DNA from: Sporomusaceae bacterium UBA7701
GTDB taxonomy: Bacteria; Bacillota; Negativicutes; Sporomusales; UBA7701
Direction: 5' to 3'
NCBI GenBank assembly: GCA_002482545.1
Contig: DLGF01000015.1
Coordinates: 124,001-188,000 of the forward strand
DNA length: 64,000 nucleotides
Position 1 is the first letter of the stretch. Each line of letters begins with the position of its first letter. The translations under genes and the position numbers were made by a program. This document shows positions 41,226 through 49,975 of this stretch, piece after piece. Under the pieces are notes generated by a model. It made no database searches. It was not told the DNA's origin and saw only the letters and a program-made list of their open reading frames with translations.

Positions 41226-41897
41226 ATGAGAGAAGATGCAATACTGACGAAGCTGCGTGAGACAGGCGTTGTATCGATACTGCGCGGCATACCGGCGAAA
41301 AATATGGCCGCGACGGTGGACGCCCTCTACCGCGGCGGCGTGCAACTGGTCGAGGTGACCTTCAACACGCCGGAAGCCGCGGACATCATCCAATGCCTGG
41401 CAAAAAGCCATGCGGACAAGCTGATTGTCGGGGCCGGCACGGTATTGGACTCTGAAACCGCGCGTATAGCGATACTGGCCGGCGCACAGTTCGTCCTGTC
41501 GCCTTCCTTCAGTGCGGGTGTGCTGGAGATGTGCGCCAGGTACAGCGTCTTGGCCGTGCCCGGCGTGATGACGCCCACGGAAGCGGTGGCGGCCTGGAGC
41601 GCGGGCGCGAGGGTGGTAAAGATATTTCCCGCCGGCGTGCTGGGGCCGCAATATATAAAGCAACTGCTGGGACCGCTGGATCAGTTGGAGGTCATGGCTG
41701 TCGGCGGCGTCAATGAGGATAATTTCGCGGGCTTTTTACAGGCGGGCGCGTCCAGCGCCGGCATTGGCGGCGAGCTGGTAAGCAAAGCGGCTGTCGCGGC
41801 CGGCGATTATGAGCAGATATATGAAAAAGCAAAGAGCTTTACTGAAATATTCAAACAGATCAAAGGAGGGGTAAAGGGTGAAAGCAGCAGTTTTTAA
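41226..41897 (+). CDS. KDPG/KDPGal-type aldolase
   Basis: A 223-residue class I aldolase of the Eda/DgoA family that splits 2-keto-3-deoxy-6-phosphohexonates into pyruvate and glyceraldehyde 3-phosphate. Family motifs: VVSILRGIPAKN, QLVEVTFNTPEA with the catalytic Glu, VGAGTVLD, FVLSPSF, and the Schiff-base Lys in VVKIFPAGVLGPQYIKQL. ATG at 41226 has AGGTGA upstream. Its end overlaps the next gene by 20 bases, which implies translational coupling. Confidence 0.92.
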   Translation: MREDAILTKLRETGVVSILRGIPAKNMAATVDALYRGGVQLVEVTFNTPEAADIIQCLAKSHADKLIVGAGTVLDSETARIAILAGAQFVLSPSFSAGVLEMCARYSVLAVPGVMTPTEAVAAWSAGARVVKIFPAGVLGPQYIKQLLGPLDQLEVMAVGGVNEDNFAGFLQAGASSAGIGGELVSKAAVAAGDYEQIYEKAKSFTEIFKQIKGGVKGESSSF

Positions 41898-42930
41898 CAA
41901 GGTTGGGAATATAACCATTGAAGAATGGGAAAAACCGGCCGTGGGGCCGGACGAGTATCTACTGAAAGTAAGGGCGGCGGCGCTGTGCGGTTCGGATTTG
42001 CGGACTTATGAACACGGACATCCCAAAATAAGCAAACCGACGGTCTTGGGCCATGAATTTGCAGGCGACGTGGTGGCGGTGGGCGCGAACATCACCGGCG
42101 TCAAAGTGGGCGATCGGGTGAGCGTGCATCCGGGCATACCTTGCGGGCATTGCTGGTACTGCGAAAGAGGCTGGCAAAACCTTTGTGAAGACCGGAAAAA
42201 CCTGGGCATACATTACCCCGGAGCTTTCGCGGAGTATATCCTTATCCCAGGCAAGACGCTGGAAGTTGGCACCTGTGTCAAAATACCCGACAGCATATCC
42301 TATGAAGTAGCCGCTTTAGGTGATCCCGTGGTTTCGGCCCTGAACGGGCAGGAAGTGATAGACGCCAGGTTGGGCGACGAGATATTAATCCTGGGCGCGG
42401 GCCCCATCGGTATCTTGCATGGGTTGATTGCCAAGGCCAAAGGGGCTTCCAAGGTCATACTGGCCAACCGCTCGGGTAAACGCTTGAAAATGGCGGAAAA
42501 GACAGGCTGCGCGGACTATTATTTCGACCTTTCGAAGGACGGCGACCTTAAAGCGTTTGTCGGGAGCGTTACCAGCATGGGGCGCGGACCCAACAAAGTG
42601 GTTGTCGCCAATACGGCGGTAGCTTCCGCCAGGCAAGCGGTGGAGGTAGTGGCAAAAGGCGGCACGGTGCTGCTGTTCGCGGGTTTTCCCAAAGACGCGC
42701 CCCAGTTGGATGTCGACGGGAATCTCATCCACTACAGACAGTTGACGGTAACCTCTTCCTACGGCTCAACGCCGCGGCAGTTCCACCTGGCCGAGCAGAT
42801 GCTGTTTGACGGGAAGATTGACGGAGAAGCTCTGATAACCCACCGGCTGCCCCTGGAGGAAATAAACGAGGGCTTTAAGCTGATGCAGACCAGCGATGCT
42901 TTAAAGGTGATCATAGATTTTGATAAATAA
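41878..42930 (+). CDS. Zinc-dependent polyol dehydrogenase (GatD-like)
   Basis: A 350-residue medium-chain zinc dehydrogenase. Catalytic zinc ligands: Cys in ALCGSDLRTYEHG and the GHEFAGDVVAVG His-Glu. Structural zinc: the four cysteines of GIPCGHCWYCERGWQNLCEDR. Rossmann motif LGAGPIGILHGLIA. Closest in character to galactitol-1-phosphate or sorbitol dehydrogenases, which oxidise a polyol (phosphate) to a ketose. Start is GTG at 41878 inside the end of the aldolase gene. It sits between that gene and the PTS EIIB gene. Confidence 0.88.
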   Translation: MKAAVFNKVGNITIEEWEKPAVGPDEYLLKVRAAALCGSDLRTYEHGHPKISKPTVLGHEFAGDVVAVGANITGVKVGDRVSVHPGIPCGHCWYCERGWQNLCEDRKNLGIHYPGAFAEYILIPGKTLEVGTCVKIPDSISYEVAALGDPVVSALNGQEVIDARLGDEILILGAGPIGILHGLIAKAKGASKVILANRSGKRLKMAEKTGCADYYFDLSKDGDLKAFVGSVTSMGRGPNKVVVANTAVASARQAVEVVAKGGTVLLFAGFPKDAPQLDVDGNLIHYRQLTVTSSYGSTPRQFHLAEQMLFDGKIDGEALITHRLPLEEINEGFKLMQTSDALKVIIDFDK

Positions 42931-42947
42931 GAAAAAGGAGCGGGAGA

Positions 42948-43235
42948 ATGATGAAAAAGAAGATTTATACCGTGTGTGGCTCAGGTGTGGCGACTTCTGT
43001 GATGTGCGCCAAAAAAATCGAGGAGTACTGCAAAAATAACGGGCTTGATGTAGAGGTGTCTCCCATATCCTTCGGCCAGTTGTCGGGCGACAATATAAAG
43101 GCCGACTTGATTGTGGCGGTAAATTCCAAGTCCGACAATACCGGCAATATACCGGTAGTCGCCGGGGTATCCCTCTTGACCGGCATAGGGGCCGAAAATA
43201 CGCTCAAGGAAATCGTCGAGATCCTGAAAAAATGA
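42948..43235 (+). CDS. gatB: PTS EIIB component, galactitol type
   Basis: A 95-residue EIIB with the phosphorylated Cys10 in YTVCGSGVATS, as in the galactitol family (GatB). It takes phosphate from EIIA (the 38609 gene) and gives it to the sugar in EIIC. AAGGAG lies seven bases before the ATG. Separate EIIA, EIIB and EIIC genes are the normal arrangement for the Gat family. Confidence 0.9.
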   Translation: MMKKKIYTVCGSGVATSVMCAKKIEEYCKNNGLDVEVSPISFGQLSGDNIKADLIVAVNSKSDNTGNIPVVAGVSLLTGIGAENTLKEIVEILKK

Positions 43236-43260
43236 CTTTTATTAAGAAAGGATTGAGCAT

Positions 43261-44610
43261 ATGGACACTTTGCTTGGCATAGTCAATTTTATCGTCAACC
43301 TTGGCGCGGCCGTGTTTTTGCCGGTTATCATGTGCGTCATCGGCATGATCTTCGGCCTTAAGCCGGGGAAAGCCGTGCGTTCGGGCATAATGCTCGGCAT
43401 CGCTTTTGTGGCTATCAGTACCTTTATTTCCGCTTTGCTGGTGGGTGAGATAGCCCCGGCGGCAAAACAAATGTTAACCCGCACGGGCTCCGGCCTCAAC
43501 GCCATAGACGTGGGTTGGCCGGCCGCCTCGCTTATCAGTTGGGCCTGGCCGTATGCGGCGACGATTTTCCCCTTGCAGATATTTATCAATCTGTTTATGT
43601 TGTGGCGCAACTGGACGGACACGCTGAACGTCGACCTGTGGAATGTCTGGACAAAGATCTTCGCCGCCGCCGTCATTTATGTTTTCACCCAAAATCTTTT
43701 ATTGTCCTATGTTGTCGCCGGGGTGATCGTCATAATAGAATTAAAACTGGCGGATTACCTGGCCGTCAGGGTACAGGAGACCACCGGCATCCCCGATGTG
43801 ACGTGCACGCACTCGGGAATGATGTTCCTGCTGCCGGTAATGCCGGTGCTGTGGCTGATAGACCGCATCCCCGGCCTGAAAGACGCTAAATTTGACGCGG
43901 AATCTTTAAAAAAGAAAATAGGCTTTTTGGGCGAACCGTCCATCCTGGGTTTGATCATGGGCGTCATCATCTCGCTCCTTGCCGGCTATAACCTCTCCAA
44001 TACTTTGAAGCTGGCGATAAAGGTTTCAGCGGTCATGGTCATCCTTCCCCGGCTGGCGGCGCTGTTTTCCGAGGCCCTCCTTCCCATATCCGAAGCGGCG
44101 ACTGATTTCATGCGCCGCAAATTCCCCGGCAGGAAATGCTATATCGGACTGGATTGGCCCATTTTGACAGCCAACCCTGCTGTCGTCACTTCATCTGTTT
44201 TATTGATCCCCTTTTTGATCATGCTTGCGGTCGTGCTGCCCGGCAATATCACCTTGCCGTTTGGCGACGTCGCCAACTTCGCTTCCTGCATGATAGGACC
44301 GGCTGTTTTGTTCCGGGGCGATATTCTCAAAACCTGCATCGTGGGCATGTTTATCCTGGGGGTAATGCTGTTCGCTTCGTCGGCCATCGCGCCTACCTTC
44401 ACTGTTTTGGCAAAAAGCGTGGGTTTTGCCTTCCCGCAAAATGCCACGGAGATAACCTTCATGAAAGCAGGACCGGTGATCTGGAGCGTATTTGAATTTG
44501 CGCAAAGCCACATCGTTTTGGCGGTAAGCCTGATGGCCTTGTTCGTAGTCAGCTTCGTGCTGATAAAAAAATTCTATGTGAGCAAAGAGCCCGTGGCAGA
44601 CGCCAAATAA
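43261..44610 (+). CDS. gatC: PTS EIIC component, galactitol type
   Basis: A 449-residue polytopic protein of the galactitol permease (EIIC-Gat) family with about ten to twelve membrane segments. Family features: GLKPGKAVRSGIMLGIAFVAI, the large loop GLNAIDVGWPAASLISWAWPYAATIFPLQI, DVTCTHSGMM, and DWPILTANPAVVTSS. It carries the sugar or sugar acid across the inner membrane while EIIB phosphorylates it. The substrate is not certain, since the neighbouring enzymes point to an acid sugar. Confidence 0.92.
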   Translation: MDTLLGIVNFIVNLGAAVFLPVIMCVIGMIFGLKPGKAVRSGIMLGIAFVAISTFISALLVGEIAPAAKQMLTRTGSGLNAIDVGWPAASLISWAWPYAATIFPLQIFINLFMLWRNWTDTLNVDLWNVWTKIFAAAVIYVFTQNLLLSYVVAGVIVIIELKLADYLAVRVQETTGIPDVTCTHSGMMFLLPVMPVLWLIDRIPGLKDAKFDAESLKKKIGFLGEPSILGLIMGVIISLLAGYNLSNTLKLAIKVSAVMVILPRLAALFSEALLPISEAATDFMRRKFPGRKCYIGLDWPILTANPAVVTSSVLLIPFLIMLAVVLPGNITLPFGDVANFASCMIGPAVLFRGDILKTCIVGMFILGVMLFASSAIAPTFTVLAKSVGFAFPQNATEITFMKAGPVIWSVFEFAQSHIVLAVSLMALFVVSFVLIKKFYVSKEPVADAK

Positions 44611-44632
44611 CCTGATAAAAGGAGAACGCCTC

Positions 44633-44899
44633 GTGGAGCAAACTGTATTGATACAAAATAAATCCGGCTTGCATGCCCGCCCGGCCTCTCTGTTCGTGCA
44701 GGCGGCCGGAAAGTTCAAAAGCCAGGTGCGATTGACCGCCAGAGGCAAGACGATAGACGCAAAAAGCATTTTGCTGATAATGAGCCTGGGCCTGGGCAAA
44801 GGTACAGAGATCACCATAAGCGCCGAAGGCGAAGACGAGGTATTGGCGGTGGAGACTTTGGCGGGCCTGGTCGAGTCAAAGTTCGGCGAAGCCGACTAG
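44633..44899 (+). CDS. HPr-like phosphocarrier protein
   Basis: An 88-residue HPr with the phospho-His14 in SGLHARPAS and the Ser45 region KSILLIMSLG, matching a full HPr with both the EI site and the regulatory Ser region. It is the last gene of the PTS operon, giving it a dedicated phosphate carrier, which would also signal to the PRD domains of the LevR-like activator. GTG start at 44633 has AAAGGAGA eight bases upstream. Confidence 0.93.
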   Translation: MEQTVLIQNKSGLHARPASLFVQAAGKFKSQVRLTARGKTIDAKSILLIMSLGLGKGTEITISAEGEDEVLAVETLAGLVESKFGEAD

Positions 44900-44979
44900 C
44901 CGCATGATTATTTAGTTGTCGTCATATCAGTTTCACTTCTCAGTATAATCTTAACAGCGTGACATGTACGGAAGTGCAT

Positions 44980-45264
44980 GCAAGTAATTCAAAAAAGCAA
45001 TATTGCAGAGGGCAACCTATGTCGAAAGAATCACATAGGTTGCCCTCGTTTTTTAGGGGTATCTTGTCAAGAGCGGCCATACAGGCAAAAGGGCGTATGA
45101 CAGTATCTATAATAGGCAGTTCAAAACGCGGCAAATGAATCAGCGATAAAAGATCAAGCAGCTTACTTGGCCTGCTTTTTTGCGTTTCAATAGCTTCCCG
45201 GGTGAAGTGTACCGTCCGGTCGGCAATCTCGGTTCGGTAGCCGCGGTTTTCGTCGTGATGGAGA
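44980..45264 (-). pseudogene. Decayed coding fragment, unidentified
   Basis: The minus strand has an open stretch reading HHDENRGYRTEIADRTVHF, TREAIETQKSRPSKLLDLLS, IHLPRFELPIIDTVIRPFA and so on, without a start and running from a stop near 45265. Its composition looks like real protein rather than a shadow of another frame, so it is probably the tail of a lost gene. The terminator hairpin at 45008-45053 falls in its end. I do not recognise the family. Confidence 0.3.
45008..45055 (+). terminator. Strong terminator of the galactitol-type PTS operon
   Basis: A 15-bp perfect stem (45008-45022 with 45033-45047) and a 10-base loop, followed by GTTTTTTAG. It lies 110 bases after the HPr stop codon. 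Confidence 0.85.
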
Positions 45265-45330
45265 ACCTCTTAGAACATGGAGAGAAGGGATAACATGCAA
45301 TACTGTTTTGAAAATAATTATCGAAAATTA

Positions 45331-45359
45331 TTGACCAAAAAGTAAAAAAAATTTATAAT
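45331..45359 (+). promoter_or_regulatory. Promoter of the rpiR-type regulator operon
   Basis: TTGACC (45331-45336), 17-base spacer, TATAAT (45354-45359), about 45 bases before the regulator start codon. Confidence 0.75.
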
Positions 45360-45405
45360 TGGGTTATAAAAAACAAGCTCCTATTTGGTATAGGAGGTGG
45401 TGGAT

Positions 45406-46284
45406 ATGGAGAGAAAGATGGCTTCAAAAAAGTTGGAATTCTTAGAAAAGCGGTTAACGACAATTAACGCTTCTTCAACAAAAACAGATCAAAAGATTAT
45501 TGACTTTTTAAAAGACAATTCAGAGGAATTTGCAAAGTTAAGCATTACAGAATTAGCCGATAAAATCGGGATCAGTGTTTCGGCAATTACCCGATTTGTC
45601 AAAAAACTCGGCTACGAAAAATTGACTGATTTAAAGCTGGATTTGTCCAAATGTGCTGGTACAAGTGTTTCCACTCAATATAATGGCATCGACAAACGGG
45701 ACGATCTTGGGATGATAGCAGCCAAGGTTTTAACTCGCGATATAGAGGCAATACAAGATGTAAAACAGATGCTAAAAAAACAGGACTTAGAAAAAGTATT
45801 AAAGCTTCTTCTTGCTGCCAGAAAGATTGTTTTTACTGGTCTTGGCGGTTCCGCATCAGTTGCCCAGGATGCTTACCATAAATTTAGAAGATTGGGTACA
45901 AGCACAGAATTGGTGACCGATTCCAATTCCCAGATGATTATAGCATCGATAGGCAGTAAGAAAGATGTAATTGTTGTTATAAGCAATGAGGGAACCAATA
46001 AAGACCTAAATTTGGCCTTAAAAACGGCAAAGGACAACGGAATGAAAATAATTGCCATTACGCAATTTGGTAATTCTCCCTTAGTAAAAATTGCTGATGT
46101 CAGTCTTGTCACATTGTCTCATGGCTATTGCGAAAAACCGGAGCCCTTAATTTCGCGCATCGCTGCTTATAGCATTATCGATGTAATATATATAGCGTAT
46201 TTTATACAATCAAGTGATTCCTTGGAAAATCAGTTGATTAAAATTAGAGATAACATAAAATTATTCAAAAATTACGAAAATTAA
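45406..46284 (+). CDS. RpiR-family transcriptional regulator
   Basis: About 292 residues: an N-terminal HTH_6 domain (residues 15-90: TDQKIIDFLKDNSEEFAKLSITELADKIGISVSAITRFVKKLGYE) and a C-terminal sugar-phosphate isomerase (SIS) domain (about 125-260: KIVFTGLGGSASVAQDAYHKFRRLG, VIVVISNEGTNKDLNLALKTAKDNG) that binds a phosphosugar effector. It heads the operon and probably controls it. ATG at 45406 has AGGAGG eight bases upstream; GTG codons just before it are alternatives. The gene is less G+C-rich than the preceding operon. Confidence 0.9.
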   Translation: MERKMASKKLEFLEKRLTTINASSTKTDQKIIDFLKDNSEEFAKLSITELADKIGISVSAITRFVKKLGYEKLTDLKLDLSKCAGTSVSTQYNGIDKRDDLGMIAAKVLTRDIEAIQDVKQMLKKQDLEKVLKLLLAARKIVFTGLGGSASVAQDAYHKFRRLGTSTELVTDSNSQMIIASIGSKKDVIVVISNEGTNKDLNLALKTAKDNGMKIIAITQFGNSPLVKIADVSLVTLSHGYCEKPEPLISRIAAYSIIDVIYIAYFIQSSDSLENQLIKIRDNIKLFKNYEN

Positions 46285-46296
46285 GGAGAAGTTATT

Positions 46297-47202
46297 ATGC
46301 GAATTGGATTCATTGGTTTAGGAAAAATGGGCCTGGAAATGGCAGCAAGGGCTACAAAGGCTGGACATGATTTGATAGGCTACGATATTGTCCAGAAGGC
46401 GTCAGAAAAGGCAAAAGAAAGGAAAATCAAAACCGTCGCAACACTGGAAGAATTACTGGCAACCCTTGAAAAGCCACGTACAATTTGGCTTCAAGTTCCA
46501 CCGGGAAAACGTACCAATGACATTATCGGCTTGCTGGAAAAATTGGTTGATGTAGGGGATACAATTATTGATGGCGGAAATTCTGATTTTAGAGATTCAT
46601 TGAAAACAGCAAAAATATTACAGGAAAAACAGATTAATTTTATGGATGTCGGCGTAAGCGGAGGAGTGGCAGGCGCTAGAAATGGTTGTGGTTTATTAGT
46701 TGGCGGAACCACTGAACAATATAATCAGATGATACCTTTTTTCGAAGCATTGGCAGCACCCGGCGGTTATTCTTATTGCGGCGGTGTTGGAGCAGGTCAT
46801 TTTGCAAAAACAATACATAATGGTGTTGAATACGCGTTAATGCAAGCCTATGCTGAAGGCTATGAAATGCTGGCAGCCTCTGAAATTGATATTGATATTA
46901 TTTCTGTTTTGAGTGCTTATCAAAATGGCTGCTCAATACGTTCGCATATTTTAGAAAAGATGATCGAAGCACTTAAACCGGATTCTAAATTAACGGGTGT
47001 AGAAGGCTTTGTAGCGGATTCCGGCATGGGGAGGTGGACAGTAGAAGAAGCTATGCGGTTAAAGGTTCCAACACCTACTATTTCAGCAGCATTACAGGCG
47101 CGCTTCCGGTCACAGCAGAAAGATTCGCCTGCAATGCAATGTCTTGCTGCGTTGCGAGGCACTATTGGCGGACATCCGGTAAAATACAAAAGGGGGAATT
47201 AA
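46297..47202 (+). CDS. 6-phosphogluconate dehydrogenase-like protein (GntZ/YqeC type)
   Basis: A 301-residue short form of decarboxylating 6-phosphogluconate dehydrogenase: nucleotide-binding GFIGLGKMGLEMAARATKAGHDLIGYDI, substrate motifs IIDGGNSDFRDS and GVSGGVAGARNGCGLLVGG, catalytic Lys in GHFAKTIHNGVEYALMQAYAEGYE. The reaction would give ribulose 5-phosphate and CO2 from 6-phosphogluconate. In this PTS operon it may act on another phosphorylated hexonate or hydroxyacid. Start has AAGGAG seven bases upstream. Confidence 0.87.
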   Translation: MRIGFIGLGKMGLEMAARATKAGHDLIGYDIVQKASEKAKERKIKTVATLEELLATLEKPRTIWLQVPPGKRTNDIIGLLEKLVDVGDTIIDGGNSDFRDSLKTAKILQEKQINFMDVGVSGGVAGARNGCGLLVGGTTEQYNQMIPFFEALAAPGGYSYCGGVGAGHFAKTIHNGVEYALMQAYAEGYEMLAASEIDIDIISVLSAYQNGCSIRSHILEKMIEALKPDSKLTGVEGFVADSGMGRWTVEEAMRLKVPTPTISAALQARFRSQQKDSPAMQCLAALRGTIGGHPVKYKRGN

Positions 47203-47736
47203 ATGGTGATCAAAGATAAGATTGAAAAGATTATTGATGAACTTCGTCTTGTCGCAGCAGCACTGGATGAGACGCAGCTGACACAAGCTGCAAACGCCTG
47301 CAGCGAAAGCAAAAGAATATTTTTCAGCGGGATGGGTCGATCAGGAAATATGGTAAAAGCTTTAGCCATTCGCTTTATGCATCTAGGGTTTGATGCGTAT
47401 GTAGCCGGCGATGCGAGTACGCCTGCAATAGGAAAGGGCGATCTGCTGATTGCTGTCTCTTCTTCAGCTAAGACAAAGGCAACGTTGAATCATATTGAAA
47501 CCGCAAGGAAAGCCGGGGCTAAAGTTTTATTGATTACATCCTTATCAGAAAATCCGCTAATTTCCGATTGTTTTTTGTCCATACCTGCTAAAACAAAAGT
47601 ACAATCAGTACAACACGCAGGTTCGCTATTTGAGCAATCTGTATTGATAGCAGGCGACGCCATTTCTTTTTATATAAAAGAAAAAAAAGGCATTTCGAAT
47701 GAATATATGGATAAACGACATGCAAACTTGCAGTAG
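47203..47736 (+). CDS. 6-phospho-3-hexuloisomerase-like SIS protein (HxlB-like)
   Basis: A 177-residue SIS-domain protein: RIFFSGMGRSGNMVKALAIRFMHLGFDAYVAGDASTPAIGKGDLLIAVSSSAKTKATL, followed by PLISDCFLSIPAKTK and QHAGSLFEQSVLIAGDAISFYI. These match the HxlB family, which interconverts D-arabino-3-hexulose 6-phosphate and fructose 6-phosphate. No hexulose phosphate synthase (HxlA) gene is next to it. It begins directly after the dehydrogenase stop codon. Confidence 0.85.
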   Translation: MVIKDKIEKIIDELRLVAAALDETQLTQAANACSESKRIFFSGMGRSGNMVKALAIRFMHLGFDAYVAGDASTPAIGKGDLLIAVSSSAKTKATLNHIETARKAGAKVLLITSLSENPLISDCFLSIPAKTKVQSVQHAGSLFEQSVLIAGDAISFYIKEKKGISNEYMDKRHANLQ

Positions 47737-47738
47737 AA

Positions 47739-47790
47739 TGAAGCAAAAGCCGAAATAAATCGTTTGGCGGCGATTCTAGCTTTTGCTTCA
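47739..47790 (+). other. Intra-operon stem-loop
   Basis: TGAAGCAAAAGC (47739-47750) pairs with GCTTTTGCTTCA (47779-47790). There is no U-run, and the PTS gene follows about 90 bases on, so this may be an attenuator or an RNA-processing hairpin between the enzyme and permease genes rather than a terminator. Confidence 0.5.
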
Positions 47791-47883
47791 ATAGAGGAGA
47801 CGTTATCCTATATTTCTACTGCAATTACATAATTATATCAATAATACTGGAAAATTTGAAGATAAAAAATGGAGGCGTAGATA

Positions 47884-49302
47884 ATGGGTGTCTCTATGCA
47901 AATAAAAGTTCAAAAAATGGGCGCGTTTTTGAGTGCAGAAGTTATGCCTAATATCGGGGTTTTCATGGGATGGGGGATACTTGCCGCGTTATTTATCCCT
48001 ACAGGGTGGATGCCTAATGCAACTATAGGCAGTATGATAGCACCTACCATAAAATATTTAATGCCTATGTTGATTGGTTATACAGGCGGTTATAACGTTT
48101 ATGGCCAAAGAGGCGGCGTTATAGGGGCAATGGCAACTATGGGCTTGATTTTGGGAGCCAATATTAATATGTTGGCTGGCGCTATGTTCATGGGACCGTT
48201 TGCGGCATGGTGTTTAAAGAAAGTGGATAAATTGTTTGACGGAAAAATTAAGCCAGGAATGGAAATGCTGGTTAACAATTTTTCCTTGGGGATTATTGGG
48301 GCTTCATTAATGGTTTTTGGTTTTTTCGGCGTTGTGCCGGTCATTGAATTCCTCCTTGGAATACTAAACGGTGGGGTTACTTTCTTATTAAATCACTCGA
48401 TTCTGCCTTTATTGGGAATTTTCGTCCAGCCAGGGAAAGTGCTGTTTTTGAATAACGCAATTAATCATGGGATTATGGAACCATTGGGTCTTCAACAAGC
48501 AGCTGAAACAGGAAAGTCTCTTTTGTTTATGATTGAAGCCAATAATGGTTGTGTTTTTGGTACAGCCTTGGCCTTTGCCTTTTTTGGTAGCGGGACTGCC
48601 AAAAAAGCGGCGCCTGGCGCAGCGATAATTAACTTTTTTGGCGGTATTGGCGAGGTTGTATATCCATTTGTATTAAGTCGGCCAGTTGTTATTATTGGTC
48701 AAATCGCCGGCAGTATGACATCTTTATTTATCATACAAGAATTTGGAGGCGGAACTGTTGGCCCAATCTCGCCAGGGAGTTTCTTTGCGCTATTAGCTGT
48801 TTCGCCCAAAGAAAGCATTATTGTAAATGTTATTTCATATGTTGCCGGAGCCATTGTAGCTTTGCTTGTTGGCGGTTTTGTTCTAAAAGCCACTAAAGCA
48901 AAAGAGGAAGATGAAGATGCGACAGTAAAAGTTCAAAATCATACTATCCGGCCGGAAAATGCCCATACCGAAACTCATTCTCCGATTCTTTCCCAGACCA
49001 TTAGCCGTATCGTTTTTGCTTGTGATGCGGGTATGGGGTCAAGTGTAATGGGTGAATCGATCATGAAAACTAAATTGACAAAAGCAATGCTGAAGGTAGA
49101 CGTAATTCATTCTTCAGTTGCAAAAATTAAAGAAAATATAAAACACGGTGATTTGATTATTACCAGCGAGCCTTTAGAAGCAAGGGTAAGAAATGAATTG
49201 GAATCAACTGAATTACATATTCCGGTATTTGCAGTGGATAATCTTTTAAATGCCAAAGCTTATGATGAAGTTATTGCAAAAATAAAACAGCAGGATAACT
49301 AA
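47884..49302 (+). CDS. mtlA: PTS EIICB component, mannitol type
   Basis: A 472-residue EIIC-EIIB protein. The EIIC part (about residues 12-345) has the mannitol family features GGYNVYGQRGGVIGAMATMG, NNAINHGIMEPLGLQQA, IEANNGCVFGTALAFAFFG and GGIGEVVYPFVLSRP. The EIIB part (about 380-472) has the phospho-Cys in ACDAGMGSSVMGES. EIIA is a separate gene (49538). GGAGGCG lies upstream of the ATG. The family is mannitol-type, but no mannitol-phosphate dehydrogenase is in the operon, so the polyol is uncertain. Confidence 0.92.
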   Translation: MGVSMQIKVQKMGAFLSAEVMPNIGVFMGWGILAALFIPTGWMPNATIGSMIAPTIKYLMPMLIGYTGGYNVYGQRGGVIGAMATMGLILGANINMLAGAMFMGPFAAWCLKKVDKLFDGKIKPGMEMLVNNFSLGIIGASLMVFGFFGVVPVIEFLLGILNGGVTFLLNHSILPLLGIFVQPGKVLFLNNAINHGIMEPLGLQQAAETGKSLLFMIEANNGCVFGTALAFAFFGSGTAKKAAPGAAIINFFGGIGEVVYPFVLSRPVVIIGQIAGSMTSLFIIQEFGGGTVGPISPGSFFALLAVSPKESIIVNVISYVAGAIVALLVGGFVLKATKAKEEDEDATVKVQNHTIRPENAHTETHSPILSQTISRIVFACDAGMGSSVMGESIMKTKLTKAMLKVDVIHSSVAKIKENIKHGDLIITSEPLEARVRNELESTELHIPVFAVDNLLNAKAYDEVIAKIKQQDN

Positions 49303-49537
49303 TGGAAAGACAGGCTATGGAGTCATGGTGAAATAGAAAAGAGCAGGCCAAACCCAAAAAGCGCCGGCTAAAATAATTCCAAGGCAGCGACGGAGCGGAG
49401 GAGCAATTTATCCTGATCACTGATCGGTCAAGGATGATGGCCTGGCGTTCCGTCGGCCTGTCTGAAATCAAACGATAGAGGAATAAGACCACGAGTTTCC
49501 AACACCGCAAATAATATTTACACGAAGAGGTATGATA

Positions 49538-49975
49538 ATGGCACAAGCACTTATGACAAAAGATAATATTGTTTTAAACGCCTGTTTTTCCGATAAGTGG
49601 GAAGCGATTGAAGCCTGTGGCAATATTCTGCTTCAACAGGGATATGTTAAAAAAGAATATATTGATGACATGATTGAAAGGGAAAAGGTCGCAACTGTTT
49701 ATGTAGGAAATCATGTTGCCATACCTCATGGAGTTGCAAATTCGGAAAAAAATATTCTGGAATCAGGTATTTCTTTTATTCAAATTCCTTCTGGCGTAGA
49801 TTTTGACGGTGAAAAAGCTTATGCAATGTTTGGCATAGCGGGAAAAGACGGTGCGCATATTGAAATTTTGAGCGATATTGCGATTGTTTGCATGGATACG
49901 AACAATGTCGAGATATTGAGAACAACAGCAGATAAAGAGCACATATTAAAGCTTTTTTCGCAGAAGATTCAATGA
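49538..49975 (+). CDS. mtlF: PTS EIIA component, mannitol type
   Basis: A 145-residue EIIA of the mannitol/fructose family with the phospho-His in HVAIPHGVANSE, preceded by the typical IEACGNILLQQGYVKKEYIDDMIEREKVATVYVG. ATG at 49538 has AGAGG seven bases upstream; another ATG at 49532 is less well placed. A 235-base stretch with no clear gene separates it from the EIICB gene, so the two may be only loosely linked in one transcript. Confidence 0.9.
   Translation: MAQALMTKDNIVLNACFSDKWEAIEACGNILLQQGYVKKEYIDDMIEREKVATVYVGNHVAIPHGVANSEKNILESGISFIQIPSGVDFDGEKAYAMFGIAGKDGAHIEILSDIAIVCMDTNNVEILRTTADKEHILKLFSQKIQ

Noticed and set aside
39741..41663. 640-codon minus-strand frame opposite the PTS enzyme genes
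   Set aside because: It crosses three clearly coding plus-strand genes and has no family motifs, so it is an artefact of codon composition.
44633..44899. Crh (HPr without the phospho-His)
   Set aside because: The His in SGLHARPAS is present, so it is an HPr-type carrier.
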